A DNA stretch of 48,645 nucleotides from GYS-P2D sp964414425 (GTDB lineage: Bacteria; Bacteroidota; Bacteroidia; Chitinophagales; Saprospiraceae), in the NCBI GenBank assembly GCA_964414425.1, contig CAYPWL010000028.1, forward strand, positions 1 through 48,645. The letters are read 5' to 3'. Positions 16,133-24,172 of this stretch are shown one piece after another. Below the pieces are notes generated by a model. That model made no database searches. It saw only the letters and a program-made list of their open reading frames with translations, and was not told the origin of the DNA. Positions within the stretch are counted from its first letter, which is position 1; each line of letters begins with the position of its first letter. The position numbers were made by a program, and so were the translations under genes.

Positions 16133-16180
16133 AAGTTGAAAGTTAGAAGTTGTAGCAATACGAATTCTGACTTTCAACTT
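16133..16180 (+). repeat. Inverted repeat after the Phe/Tyr operon
   Basis: Arms AAGTTGAAAGTTAGAA (16133-16148) and TTCTGACTTTCAACTT (16165-16180) pair over 16 bases with one G-T. The loop is 16 bases. Related AAGTTGAAAG words also occur just upstream (16119-16129). No T-run follows, so it is not a classical terminator. It could be a processing hairpin or part of an intergenic repeat family. The rest of the gap to 16289 shows nothing clear. Confidence 0.6.
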
Positions 16181-16289
16181 AATGATTCACTCCTCAGGAC
16201 TCTATGCCCTGGAATTAACCCAATTCAGCTTCTACCACCTACTGACTTGTTAACTTTTTACATAGCTTAGCGGAAATAAAACTATTACT

Positions 16290-16721
16290 ATGTATAATGC
16301 TCTCCGTCATGCACACTCAGGCCTAAGATGGGTCGTACTTGCACTACTCATAGCTGCTATTGTAGTAGCCTTCAAGAAGATGTCCAGCAAGGATACAAGC
16401 GTATCAAAGCAGCCGTTTTTATTTAACCTAATAGGAGTGCACATCCAGACTTTATTAGGCTTGGTATTATACTTTATTAGCCCTAAGGTATCCTTCGCAG
16501 AAGGATTTATGAAGGTCACTGAGTTGCGATTTTTCGCTGTTGAGCACATCTCGATGATGATCTTAGCGGCTATCGTGATTACTATAGGATACTCTAAAGG
16601 AAAGCGACAAGAAGCCCCCAAACGCTACAAAACACTGTTCATATTTAACCTAATAGGTTTGATCATCATATTAGCAGCGATCCCATGGCCATTCAGAGGG
16701 CTGGGAGCAGGATGGTTCTAA
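16290..16721 (+). CDS. Small four-helix membrane protein, function unknown
   Basis: This 143-residue integral membrane protein has four hydrophobic segments at about residues 14-28, 47-63, 85-100 and 115-131. Histidines fall near segment ends (RHAHSGLRW at 7-15, GVHIQ near 50, VEHISMM near 86). Similar Bacteroidota proteins are often labelled cytochrome b-like, and paired membrane histidines could hold a haem, but no diagnostic motif is present. It stands alone between the aromatic operon and a shared terminator, convergent with glyS. I consider it a real gene of unknown function. Confidence 0.8.
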   Translation: MYNALRHAHSGLRWVVLALLIAAIVVAFKKMSSKDTSVSKQPFLFNLIGVHIQTLLGLVLYFISPKVSFAEGFMKVTELRFFAVEHISMMILAAIVITIGYSKGKRQEAPKRYKTLFIFNLIGLIIILAAIPWPFRGLGAGWF

Positions 16722-16748
16722 TAGTTAGAAACCTTCATTAAAAAATAA

Positions 16749-16779
16749 AAGGGCTTCGAATCTATGATTCGAAGCCCTT
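16749..16779. terminator. Bidirectional terminator between convergent genes
   Basis: A perfect 14-bp stem, AAGGGCTTCGAATC (16749-16762) with its complement at 16766-16779, surrounds a 3-base loop. It is flanked by A's on the left and CTTTT on the right, so it works on both strands. It ends the 143-residue membrane protein gene (plus) and glyS (minus). Confidence 0.88.
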
Positions 16780-16808
16780 CTTTTATGTCTATAATCGAGT
16801 AAAGTGCA

Positions 16809-18341
16809 CTACAGCACATTCTCCATGCCTACCTTCTTTCCGACGATTTTAGGTAGGTCCTCGATAGCAACTCGTTCTTGGACGAGCGTATCTCGATCTC
16901 TCAGCGTAACTGTATTATTCTCCAGTGTATCGAAGTCCACTGTCACACAATACGGCGTACCGACAGCATCTTGACGTCTATAGCGTCTTCCGATAGTATC
17001 CTTCTCATCATACTGGACATTCATAGACTTCTTGAGTGTGGCCGTTATATCTGATGCCGCCTTAGTTAACTCCTCCTTGTTCTTAAGTAATGGCAGTACA
17101 GCGCACTTTATAGGAGCTACTGCTGGATTGAGTTTCATAACCGTCCGTGTAGATTCCTTGCCTGACGCATCAGGTACTGTCTCTTCTTGTAGTGCTAAGC
17201 TCACCTGAGCTAAGAACATCCGATCACAACCTATAGAGGTCTCAACTACATAAGGCACGTAGTTCTTGTTTTCTTCTACATCAAAGTATTGTAATTTCTT
17301 GCCTGAAAGCTCCTGGTGGCTACTCAAGTCAAAATCTGTACGTGAGTGTATACCCTCTAGCTCTCTGAATCCAAATGGAAACTCAAACTCTATATCTACT
17401 GCTGCATTAGCGTAGTGAGCGAGGTTGTCATGATCGTGGTATCTGAGTTTTGACTCAGGTACACCAAGATTCTTGTGCCATTGTAGTCTTGTTGCCTTCC
17501 AATGCTTGTACCACTCCATCTCGGTACCTGGCTTGACAAAGAATTGCATCTCCATCTGCTCAAACTCTCTCATCCTGAAGATGAACTGACGAGCTACGAT
17601 CTCATTTCTAAAGGCCTTACCGATCTGTGCAATACCAAATGGTATCTTCTGGCGAGTGGTCTTCTGTACATTGAGGAAGTTGACGAATATCCCTTGTGCT
17701 GTCTCAGGTCTTAAGTATAGCTTGCCCTCTTCGCCAGCGATATTACCCAGTTGAGTATTAAACATTAAGTTGAACTGCCTGACATCGGTCCAGTTACGAC
17801 TACCACTCTCCGGACATGCGATCTCTAGGTCTTCGATCAGTTGCTTGAGCGCTGCCATGTCCTCATTTTTCATATGAGTCCCTAACAAGCCCATGACTCT
17901 ATCGATCTCAGCTTGACGATCTAAGATGCGCTGATTAGTAGCTCTAAACTGCGCCTCATCAAAATCATCACCAAAGCGCTTCTGAGCCTTGACAACATCT
18001 TTCTTAATCTTATTCTCGATCTTTTCGCAGTAGCCCTCGACCAGTTGATCAGCACGATATCTCTTTTTGCTGTCTTTATTATCCACGAGCGGATCATTAA
18101 ACGCATCAACATGGCCCGAGGCTTTCCAAGTCTTAGGGTGCATGAAGATCGCTGCATCGATGCCGACTATATTCTCATGCATCTGCACCATGCTCTTCCA
18201 CCAGTACTGCTTGATATTATTCTTAAGTTCTACTCCGTACGGCCCATAGTCATATACTGCTGCCAATCCATCATAGATCTCACTTGATTGATAGATGTAT
18301 CCGTACTCTTTACAATGCGATATTATACTCTTGAATTCCAT
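16809..18341 (-). CDS. glyS: Glycine--tRNA ligase (single-chain type)
   Basis: This enzyme charges tRNA-Gly. The 510-residue protein is the alpha2, single-chain class II form (archaeal/eukaryotic-like), the form found in Bacteroidota, not the two-subunit enterobacterial form. It has class II motifs: YDYGPYGVELKNNIKQYWW near the N-terminus, RPETAQGIFVNF, FRNEIVARQFIFRMREFEQ, ETSIGCDRMFLA, and an anticodon-binding domain in the last 110 residues. The ATG at 18341 is the first in frame with the conserved start. It lies downstream of proC and the inserted S23 gene on the same strand. Confidence 0.96.
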   Translation of the reverse strand: MEFKSIISHCKEYGYIYQSSEIYDGLAAVYDYGPYGVELKNNIKQYWWKSMVQMHENIVGIDAAIFMHPKTWKASGHVDAFNDPLVDNKDSKKRYRADQLVEGYCEKIENKIKKDVVKAQKRFGDDFDEAQFRATNQRILDRQAEIDRVMGLLGTHMKNEDMAALKQLIEDLEIACPESGSRNWTDVRQFNLMFNTQLGNIAGEEGKLYLRPETAQGIFVNFLNVQKTTRQKIPFGIAQIGKAFRNEIVARQFIFRMREFEQMEMQFFVKPGTEMEWYKHWKATRLQWHKNLGVPESKLRYHDHDNLAHYANAAVDIEFEFPFGFRELEGIHSRTDFDLSSHQELSGKKLQYFDVEENKNYVPYVVETSIGCDRMFLAQVSLALQEETVPDASGKESTRTVMKLNPAVAPIKCAVLPLLKNKEELTKAASDITATLKKSMNVQYDEKDTIGRRYRRQDAVGTPYCVTVDFDTLENNTVTLRDRDTLVQERVAIEDLPKIVGKKVGMENVL

Positions 18342-18361
18342 TCTTATAAGTGATTATGTGC

Positions 18362-18805
18362 ACCTGTTCCTTAGTGCTTAGAGTTAAGTTCTTTATTTAA
18401 ATATCTTATGAGGGCCTTAGTCATTTTCATGCAATCCTCGATCTTGCGGATTAAAACCTCAATCTCATTTTTATCCATGTAGTTTTCAACCTCCATCAAT
18501 AATAATGGCATGCTTTTGACCTCAGATGCAGATCCATTAGCAATGATTAAGAACCTTCGAAATTCCTTTTTTCCACCCCTTTCAAATCCTTCGACAATAT
18601 TATTACTTATTGACAAACTCGCTCTTAACAATTGATCTTTTAAATAATATTCCTTCCTAATCTCATTTTGCCCAATAAACTTCCTAATTGCCAAGTAGAT
18701 ATCTTTCGATTCTTTCCAACAGTCTAATTCAAAGAAATTTTTTATCGCAGGCATAATGGAAATAGTCGTGAAAGAATAAACACAACAGCACTAAGGTATA
18801 CAGGT
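18362..18805. repeat. Inverted repeat enclosing the four-helix-bundle gene
   Basis: The left arm at 18362-18378 contains CCTTAGTGCT (18369-18378) and the right arm at 18787-18805 contains its perfect complement AGCACTAAGG (18787-18796). Both arms extend by a further 5 bp, ACCTG (18362-18366) with CAGGT (18801-18805), across a small asymmetric loop (2 versus 4 bases). The pair encloses the whole S23 gene, and the left arm covers its stop codon. Only 20 and 15 bases separate the arms from glyS and proC, which is what an inserted unit in a former proC-glyS gap would look like. No target duplication is evident. Confidence 0.6.
18371..18754 (-). CDS. Four-helix bundle protein (S23 / 23S rRNA IVP family)
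   Basis: This 127-residue helical protein belongs to the S23 family first found inside 23S rRNA intervening sequences and related to Avd of diversity-generating retroelements. Typical features are the DCWKESKDIYLAIRK opening, DQLLRASLSISNNIVEGFER in the second helix region, the FRRFLIIANGSASEVKS helix, and a C-terminal helix around CMKMTKALIRYL. No rRNA, reverse transcriptase or variable repeat lies nearby, so it is a free-standing copy. It sits between proC and glyS inside an inverted repeat that overlaps its stop codon. The molecular role of free-standing members is not established. Confidence 0.9.
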   Translation of the reverse strand: MPAIKNFFELDCWKESKDIYLAIRKFIGQNEIRKEYYLKDQLLRASLSISNNIVEGFERGGKKEFRRFLIIANGSASEVKSMPLLLMEVENYMDKNEIEVLIRKIEDCMKMTKALIRYLNKELNSKH

Positions 18806-18820
18806 ACTTCTCAACTAAAA

Positions 18821-19624
18821 TCACGCCTGACTCAACTCCTCTGCTCGTTTAAGTGCTGCATTCACCCCATCCTTAAAGCTATTCTTTATTGTGTTCTTAT
18901 TAAATCCATTAATGGCAGCCTCCGTAGTTCCTCCCTTGCTCGACACCTTCTTAATCCACTCCTCGCATGAGAAGTCGTATTTATTAAAGAGGTCTACTGC
19001 TCCTTTGAAGGTTTGATAGGTAAGCAGCTCGGCTTCTGATTGTGTGAAGCCCATGTCCTTGCCAGCTTCTATCAGAGACTGCATAAAGTAAAAGACATAT
19101 GCTGGACCAGATCCAGACACTGCCGTTGCCGCATTGAGCATCTCCTCACGCTCGACGTATATCGTCTTACCGGAGGCGCTGAGTAGATTTTGGACTGTGA
19201 CAAGTTCTACTCGTGTTACCTCATCTGATGATGTATAGACCGTCATACCCGCACCGATCTGTGCAGGCAGATTAGGCATGGCACGGATTACTTTTTGGGC
19301 GTTAAGGCCCTGGGCTATTGTATCAGTCGTCACCCCCGCCATAATTGATAATATCAACTGTTGTGGGTCTATATAGTCCTTGATCGATGCGAATAGTCGA
19401 TCGATGTCTTGAGGCTTAACCGCTAAGACTATTAAATCCATCTGCTTGATATAGGATCCAGGGTTGCCATACACTTGGCCTATCTCCAATGATCTGAGAT
19501 CCTCGGCCTTCTCAGGCGACTTCTCGAGGATATACATATTACCAAGCTCAACGATATGCGACTTAAGAAACCCTCTCGCATAGGTCAAACCCATGTTACC
19601 TCCTCCGATGATAAGTATTTTCAT
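18821..19624 (-). CDS. proC: Pyrroline-5-carboxylate reductase
   Basis: This enzyme catalyses the last proline step, reducing pyrroline-5-carboxylate with NAD(P)H. The 267-residue protein opens with ILIIGGGNMGLTYARGF (nucleotide-binding), has VLAVKPQD and IRAMPNLPAQIGAGMT, and the family signature region AATAVSGSGPAYVFYFMQSL followed by the terminal VSSKGGTTEAAI. The length is normal. The ATG at 19624 is preceded by only a few bases after a TAnnTTTG box. No other proline genes are in the window. Confidence 0.95.
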   Translation of the reverse strand: MKILIIGGGNMGLTYARGFLKSHIVELGNMYILEKSPEKAEDLRSLEIGQVYGNPGSYIKQMDLIVLAVKPQDIDRLFASIKDYIDPQQLILSIMAGVTTDTIAQGLNAQKVIRAMPNLPAQIGAGMTVYTSSDEVTRVELVTVQNLLSASGKTIYVEREEMLNAATAVSGSGPAYVFYFMQSLIEAGKDMGFTQSEAELLTYQTFKGAVDLFNKYDFSCEEWIKKVSSKGGTTEAAINGFNKNTIKNSFKDGVNAALKRAEELSQA

Positions 19625-19629
19625 ATCGG

Positions 19630-19637
19630 CAAAAGTA
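19630..19637 (-). promoter_or_regulatory. Putative -7 box for proC
   Basis: TACTTTTG on the minus strand fits TAnnTTTG, five bases before the proC ATG, which implies a leaderless or nearly leaderless transcript. No convincing -33 TTG is seen. The remaining bases up to 19767 show no gene or clear structure. Confidence 0.38.
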
Positions 19638-19767
19638 CTAGTAAGCTGTGAATTAGGTACGATGCGGTTTGGGAGATCGTTGACATTATCTCTATTAGAG
19701 GAAAACCTTGGCTATATATACCATCTAATAAGGATGATGGACAAGCACAAAGTCCGAATCTTACTAT

Positions 19768-21348
19768 CTAAAACTCACTCTTGAAATGGAACTCAATATC
19801 AGGGTGATTATCCTGGACAGTCTTTAATCCCCACTGCGATTCTGCCATATAAACCAGCTTACCATCTTTGTCCTTGGCAATGTCTTTTTTTCTGCGACTT
19901 ACAAATTCTTTGAGTGCTGCAGAGTCATCACAGCTTACCCAACAAGCTTTGTGCAGTCTGATCGGCTCGTAGGTGCATGAGGCCCCATATTCATGCTCAA
20001 GTCGATACTGGATCACATCAAACTGTAGAGCCCCTACCGTACCGATAATCTTACGCTGAGATAACTCCATGGTAAATAGCTGCGCTACCCCTTCATCCAT
20101 GAGCTGTAACAGACCTTTGTTTAGTTGTTTCGTCTTGAGGGGATTAGCATTATTAACAAACCTAAATTGCTCCGGAGAGAAGCTTGGGATGCCCTTGTAC
20201 TGCAGCTTTTCTCCTTGAGTGAGTGTATCTCCGATCTTAAAGTTGCCACTATCATATAGCCCTACGATATCGCCTGGATACGCCTGATCTACAATCTCCT
20301 TTCTGGCTGCCATGAAAGACGTCGGATTAGCGAACTTCAACTTCCGCTCCAGGCGCTGATGCTGGTAGTTAGTGTTGCGCTCGAAGGTACCTGAACATAC
20401 CCTCAAGAATGCAATCCGGTCCCTATGTTTAGGGTCGATATTGGCATGAATCTTAAAAACAAAGCCCGTGAAGTCCTCCTCATTGGGTTTGACGAGGCGC
20501 TCCTCAGTATGCCTCGGCAATGGAGATGGTGCAATCTCAACGAAGCAGTCCAAAAGCTCCTTAACACCGAAGTTATTAATGGCACTACCGAAAAAAACAG
20601 GGGATATCTCACCTGCCAAGTATTCTTCTACATCAAGAGTAGGATACACCTCTCTGATCATCTGTATCTCGTCTCTGAGCTCAGCGGCAGGGCGCTCTCC
20701 GATGATCTCATCAAGCTGTCCATCTGATAAGTCCGTAAATGTGATGGTATCTTCTTCTGCCTGCTTACCATGAGCGCCGAACAGACACAGTTTCTGTTCG
20801 TACAGGTTATAGACCCCTTGAAATCGCTGACCCATCCCGATAGGCCAACTTTGTGGAACTACGTTTATTTTGAGTTTTTGCTCTACTTCATCGAGTAGGT
20901 CAAAGGCATCTTTCCCTTCTCGGTCTAATTTATTGATGAAGACAATGATCGGCGTTTTGCGCATCTTACAGACCTTGACCAGGTTTTCAGTTTGTTCCTC
21001 TACCCCTTTGGCAACATCTATAACAACAATGACGCTATCTACCGCTGTCAACGTACGATAGGTGTCTTCAGCAAAGTCCTTGTGACCAGGAGTATCAAGG
21101 ATATTTACCTTCTTACCCCTGTAGTCAAAGGCCATCACCGAGGTAGCTACTGAGATCCCACGTTGGCGCTCTATATCCATAAAATCCGAGGTCGCCCCTT
21201 TCTTAATTTTATTGGATTTTACTGCTCCAGCAACCTGGATCGCACCACCGAATAAGAGTAGCTTCTCTGTCAAAGTTGTCTTACCTGCATCTGGGTGCGA
21301 CACAATACCAAAAGTCCTCCTGATGTCAATCTCTTCTTTTAGGCCCAT
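19768..21348 (-). CDS. prfC: Peptide chain release factor 3
   Basis: This translational GTPase recycles RF1/RF2 from the ribosome after termination. The 526-residue protein has the P-loop HPDAGKTTLTEKL (residues 18-30), switch II region DTPGHKDFAEDTYR, the NKLD motif in FINKLDREGKDAFDLLDE, then domains II and III. The length is typical of RF3 and shorter than EF-G. The start MGLKEEIDIRRTFGIVSH is at the usual distance from the P-loop. It is read alone and divergent from the antiporter gene. Confidence 0.96.
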   Translation of the reverse strand: MGLKEEIDIRRTFGIVSHPDAGKTTLTEKLLLFGGAIQVAGAVKSNKIKKGATSDFMDIERQRGISVATSVMAFDYRGKKVNILDTPGHKDFAEDTYRTLTAVDSVIVVIDVAKGVEEQTENLVKVCKMRKTPIIVFINKLDREGKDAFDLLDEVEQKLKINVVPQSWPIGMGQRFQGVYNLYEQKLCLFGAHGKQAEEDTITFTDLSDGQLDEIIGERPAAELRDEIQMIREVYPTLDVEEYLAGEISPVFFGSAINNFGVKELLDCFVEIAPSPLPRHTEERLVKPNEEDFTGFVFKIHANIDPKHRDRIAFLRVCSGTFERNTNYQHQRLERKLKFANPTSFMAARKEIVDQAYPGDIVGLYDSGNFKIGDTLTQGEKLQYKGIPSFSPEQFRFVNNANPLKTKQLNKGLLQLMDEGVAQLFTMELSQRKIIGTVGALQFDVIQYRLEHEYGASCTYEPIRLHKACWVSCDDSAALKEFVSRRKKDIAKDKDGKLVYMAESQWGLKTVQDNHPDIEFHFKSEF

Positions 21349-21381
21349 TTCCCAATTTTGTACGTCTTAAAAACCGAAGTG

Positions 21382-21389
21382 CAAAAGTA
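21382..21389 (-). promoter_or_regulatory. Putative -7 box for prfC
   Basis: TACTTTTG on the minus strand matches TAnnTTTG, 33 bases before the prfC ATG. No good -33 element was found at the expected distance. It is the same octamer as the boxes proposed before proC and gltX. Confidence 0.42.
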
Positions 21390-21473
21390 TGGCTTTTAAA
21401 TAGAAGCTTTTTAGCTGCGTGAGGTGAGAAGAGCTACACTTAGATTATTTTTATATCAGAAATATTACGATCA

Positions 21474-23318
21474 ATGTTAGAAATAGGAGGAATAGTCATA
21501 CTCGGCATATTGGCTCAGTGGATCGCATGGAAACTCAAGGTACCCGCAATTCTACCACTCATCATAACTGGTCTTCTGGTTGGACCATTATCCACACTGT
21601 GGTCTCATGGCGGTGTGAAGTGGATCAATCCAATCTGGGATGGTCATCATGGATTGTTCCCGCCAGGAGAAAATTTATTTCATTTTGTTGAGTTGTCCAT
21701 CGGCATTATACTTTTTGAAGGGGGTATGACCCTGAAACGTAATGAAATCAGGGGCGTCGGAGATACCATAGGCAAGTTAATAAGTATAGGAGCATTGGTA
21801 ACGTTCATCGCTTCTACCCTATTAGCTCACTATGTCGTTGAGCTTAATTGGTCTATATCATTCTTGTTTGCTGCGCTGATCATCGTGACAGGACCGACTG
21901 TAATTGCTCCGATCCTCCGGAATGTACCACTCAATAAAAATGTTGCTACCGTACTCAAGTGGGAGGGCATCCTCATAGATCCTATTGGAGCCTTAGCAGC
22001 AGTATTAGTCTATGAGTTCATAAGTGCTGCAGGCCATCATGAAGGTAGCTTTACTGCGGAGGCCTTGACGCAGTTCATTCAGATCTGTCTTGTCGGATTA
22101 TCCTTAGGAGCCATATCAGCTTTAGCGCTACGAGAGATGTTAAAACGTGATTGGATACCACACTATCTACTTACTATATTTTCATTAGCATTTGTGTTAT
22201 TTCTGTTTATAGCTTCGAGTTTAATCGTGCATGATAGTGGGCTATTGACCGTAGTGGTGGCGGGCATGGTGCTGGGCAACATAGAAGTCAAGCATATAAA
22301 TGAGATCTACTACTTCAAGGAGTCCTTGGCTATACTTCTTATCTCGGTCCTATTCATATTGCTCTCTGCTAATATTGATATAGCGGACCTTCAATTACTC
22401 CAAAACTGGAGGCCATTGACCTTATTTGCATTGATAATATTCTTGGTGCGTCCTTTATCAGTTTTCATCAGTACGATGCAATCAAATTTAACTACTAAAG
22501 AAAAGCTGTTTATAAGCTGGATGGGGCCTAGAGGAATTGTAGCAGCGGGTATTGCATCCTTATTTGGTTTAAAGTTGGCAGGAGAAGGCTTCTCGCAAGC
22601 GGAATATATCACACCTCTTGTATTTATGGTAGTACTCGGAACCGTACTGCTGAATGCTACTACTGCGAAGTTGGTGGCCAAAATGCTTGGTGTAACATTA
22701 GAAACAAGCAATGGCATTATGATCCTTGGATCGACCAAACCGTCAAGATTAATTGCTCAATACCTACAAAATTGTGGACTCAATGTAGTGCTCGTAGATA
22801 GCAATAAGAATAACACAAATCGTGCTGAAGCAATGGGCCTTAAAGCCGTCAATGCGAATATATACACCGACAACCTCAGTGATAATTTAGATCTGAATGA
22901 TGTCGGCGTACTGATGGCAATGACTGGTAGTCATGAAGTTAATCAGCATGCAGTAGAAAATCTCAGTAAAAATTATGGTGAGCATGGAGCCTACCGATTG
23001 GTTTCTGCTGAGGAGTTGAAGAATCCTGATGCTATAAATGAGGAAGCGTTGTTCTCACAATATGATGACTATATCAACTATAGAGAGGTCGCCAGAGACT
23101 ATGCTGAGATACACGAGTATGTCATAAGTGAGGCTGACTCTTTTGAGCAGATTATTGAAAAGATTAAGGTTAGTCGCAAGAGTATTCCACTGTTTATCCG
23201 AAAAGGTGAAGACAATGTAAAACCTATTCTTGCTAATCAGACTGAGGCGGACGTATCAGAAGGTGACATAATAGTTTACATGGGTAAAGCTATAGTAAGC
23301 ACTGAAGAGGCCGCATAG
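21474..23318 (+). CDS. Cation:proton antiporter with C-terminal TrkA/RCK domain
   Basis: This 614-residue inner-membrane protein has about 12-13 hydrophobic segments in residues 1-405, then a soluble nucleotide-binding part. The transporter region shows FVELSIGIILFEGGMTL, IVTGPTVIAPIL and EGILIDPIGALAA, typical of the CPA1 NhaP/NHE type with the ion-binding acidic residues. The C-terminal part begins IMILGSTKPSRLIAQYLQNC near residue 418 and looks like an RCK_N fold, followed by a small TrkA_C-like region near residue 550. The likely role is Na+ or K+/H+ exchange controlled by nucleotide or redox state. The ion is not decided by sequence. It is followed by a hairpin at 23328-23364. Confidence 0.9.
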   Translation: MLEIGGIVILGILAQWIAWKLKVPAILPLIITGLLVGPLSTLWSHGGVKWINPIWDGHHGLFPPGENLFHFVELSIGIILFEGGMTLKRNEIRGVGDTIGKLISIGALVTFIASTLLAHYVVELNWSISFLFAALIIVTGPTVIAPILRNVPLNKNVATVLKWEGILIDPIGALAAVLVYEFISAAGHHEGSFTAEALTQFIQICLVGLSLGAISALALREMLKRDWIPHYLLTIFSLAFVLFLFIASSLIVHDSGLLTVVVAGMVLGNIEVKHINEIYYFKESLAILLISVLFILLSANIDIADLQLLQNWRPLTLFALIIFLVRPLSVFISTMQSNLTTKEKLFISWMGPRGIVAAGIASLFGLKLAGEGFSQAEYITPLVFMVVLGTVLLNATTAKLVAKMLGVTLETSNGIMILGSTKPSRLIAQYLQNCGLNVVLVDSNKNNTNRAEAMGLKAVNANIYTDNLSDNLDLNDVGVLMAMTGSHEVNQHAVENLSKNYGEHGAYRLVSAEELKNPDAINEEALFSQYDDYINYREVARDYAEIHEYVISEADSFEQIIEKIKVSRKSIPLFIRKGEDNVKPILANQTEADVSEGDIIVYMGKAIVSTEEAA

Positions 23319-23327
23319 CCTATGATG

Positions 23328-23364
23328 TTTTACTGGAGTCCTAAGGTTATTAGGCACAGTAAAA
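23328..23364. terminator. Hairpin between convergent antiporter and PspC-operon genes
   Basis: TTTTACTG (23328-23335) pairs with CAGTAAAA (23357-23364), and CCTAA (23340-23344) with TTAGG (23350-23354), separated by an unequal internal loop. It lies ten bases after the antiporter stop and overlaps the stop of the small minus-strand ORF. It lacks a long T-run after the stem on the plus strand, so its terminator role is only probable. Confidence 0.42.
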
Positions 23365-23422
23365 ATGCGACGAATGCTATCAAGGCCAATTTACCTACGG
23401 GGATAATAAACTTCTTAAGCAT
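23330..23422 (-). CDS. Predicted 30-residue single-span membrane peptide
   Basis: This short frame starts MLKKFIIPVGKL and continues as an uninterrupted hydrophobic helix (rich in Leu, Ala, Phe, Ile, one Cys) to a TAA at 23330. Two N-terminal lysines followed by about 22 apolar residues make a typical small inner-membrane peptide. It is 63 bases after the PspC-domain gene on the same strand, the place where Bacteroidota PadR/PspC operons often have another membrane or envelope gene. No homologue is recognised. A chance open frame is possible at this length. Confidence 0.45.
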   Translation of the reverse strand: MLKKFIIPVGKLALIAFVAFLLCLITLGLQ

Positions 23423-23485
23423 AGTTAGATTTATTCGGTTTGATTAATGTTCGGCATCGCTCTGCTTAGCGGCGATCAGTCATGG

Positions 23486-24127
23486 TTATTTTTTCGATTT
23501 AAACTCTTTGGTAAATTCGTTAAGAGTGTCAGAAAGATTGCTGATCTCCTCTTCGACTTTCTTAGCGATATTAGAGACATTGATAGGCTCGCCTGTCATA
23601 GCGAGCTTATCTGCAGATGTCTTAGCCTCAGGTAGTACTATCCATAGTATCGGATAAATCAATACCGATAATCCTCCAAAGAAAAATCCAAGAACAAATA
23701 TTAGCCTTATCCACAGTGCATCATGGATGCCAAAATATGCGGCTAATCCTCCAGCTACTCCAGCTATAACTTTATTCTCACCGTCTCTGAATAGACGTCT
23801 ACTCTCAGTAGAGGTAGAATGTGCTTTGGCTTTTTTAGTAGACTTATCGTCCATCGTTGTATCGTCAACAGCGCCGAACTCCTCTGGAGTACCCATCACT
23901 TTAATCACACGATCCACCTCTCTCATACCGACTATGGGTTGACCCTTGAGTTCTTGATTAAATAATTCTGCTATTCGTGCTTCGATATCTGTAATGATAT
24001 CATCACATCCTTCTGATCCAGAAAAATGGCGTCTAATCGTCTTTAAGTATTTATCCAGCTTATGATATGCATCATCGTCTATGGTAAAAGGATACCCTCC
24101 TAAATTGATGTTGAATATTTTATTCAT
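23486..24127 (-). CDS. PspC domain membrane protein
   Basis: This 213-residue protein has three parts. Residues about 1-75 form a soluble acidic region (FTIDDDAYHKLDKYLKTIRR) common in Bacteroidota PspC proteins. Residues about 108-167 are the PspC domain, starting RRLFRDGENKVIAGVAGGLAAYFGI and containing two hydrophobic segments (LIFVLGFFFGGLSVLIYPIL). The charged tail has coiled-coil character (KKVEEEISNLSDTLNEFTKEF). PspC domains belong to envelope-stress systems. Here the gene is 45 bases after a PadR-type repressor, so expression is probably tied to that regulator. The precise signal is unknown. Confidence 0.88.
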   Translation of the reverse strand: MNKIFNINLGGYPFTIDDDAYHKLDKYLKTIRRHFSGSEGCDDIITDIEARIAELFNQELKGQPIVGMREVDRVIKVMGTPEEFGAVDDTTMDDKSTKKAKAHSTSTESRRLFRDGENKVIAGVAGGLAAYFGIHDALWIRLIFVLGFFFGGLSVLIYPILWIVLPEAKTSADKLAMTGEPINVSNIAKKVEEEISNLSDTLNEFTKEFKSKK

Positions 24128-24172
24128 AATGTATTAGTTATGTGGTTAAGTAATCTCTGCGATGCAGATCAC

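Noticed and set aside
16133..16180. The hairpin after aroG as a rho-independent terminator
   Set aside because: No T-run follows the second arm on either strand and the loop is long.
18371..18754. The S23 gene as part of a diversity-generating retroelement or a 23S rRNA intervening sequence
   Set aside because: There is no reverse transcriptase, template repeat or rRNA sequence nearby. Only the inverted-repeat context was kept as a finding.
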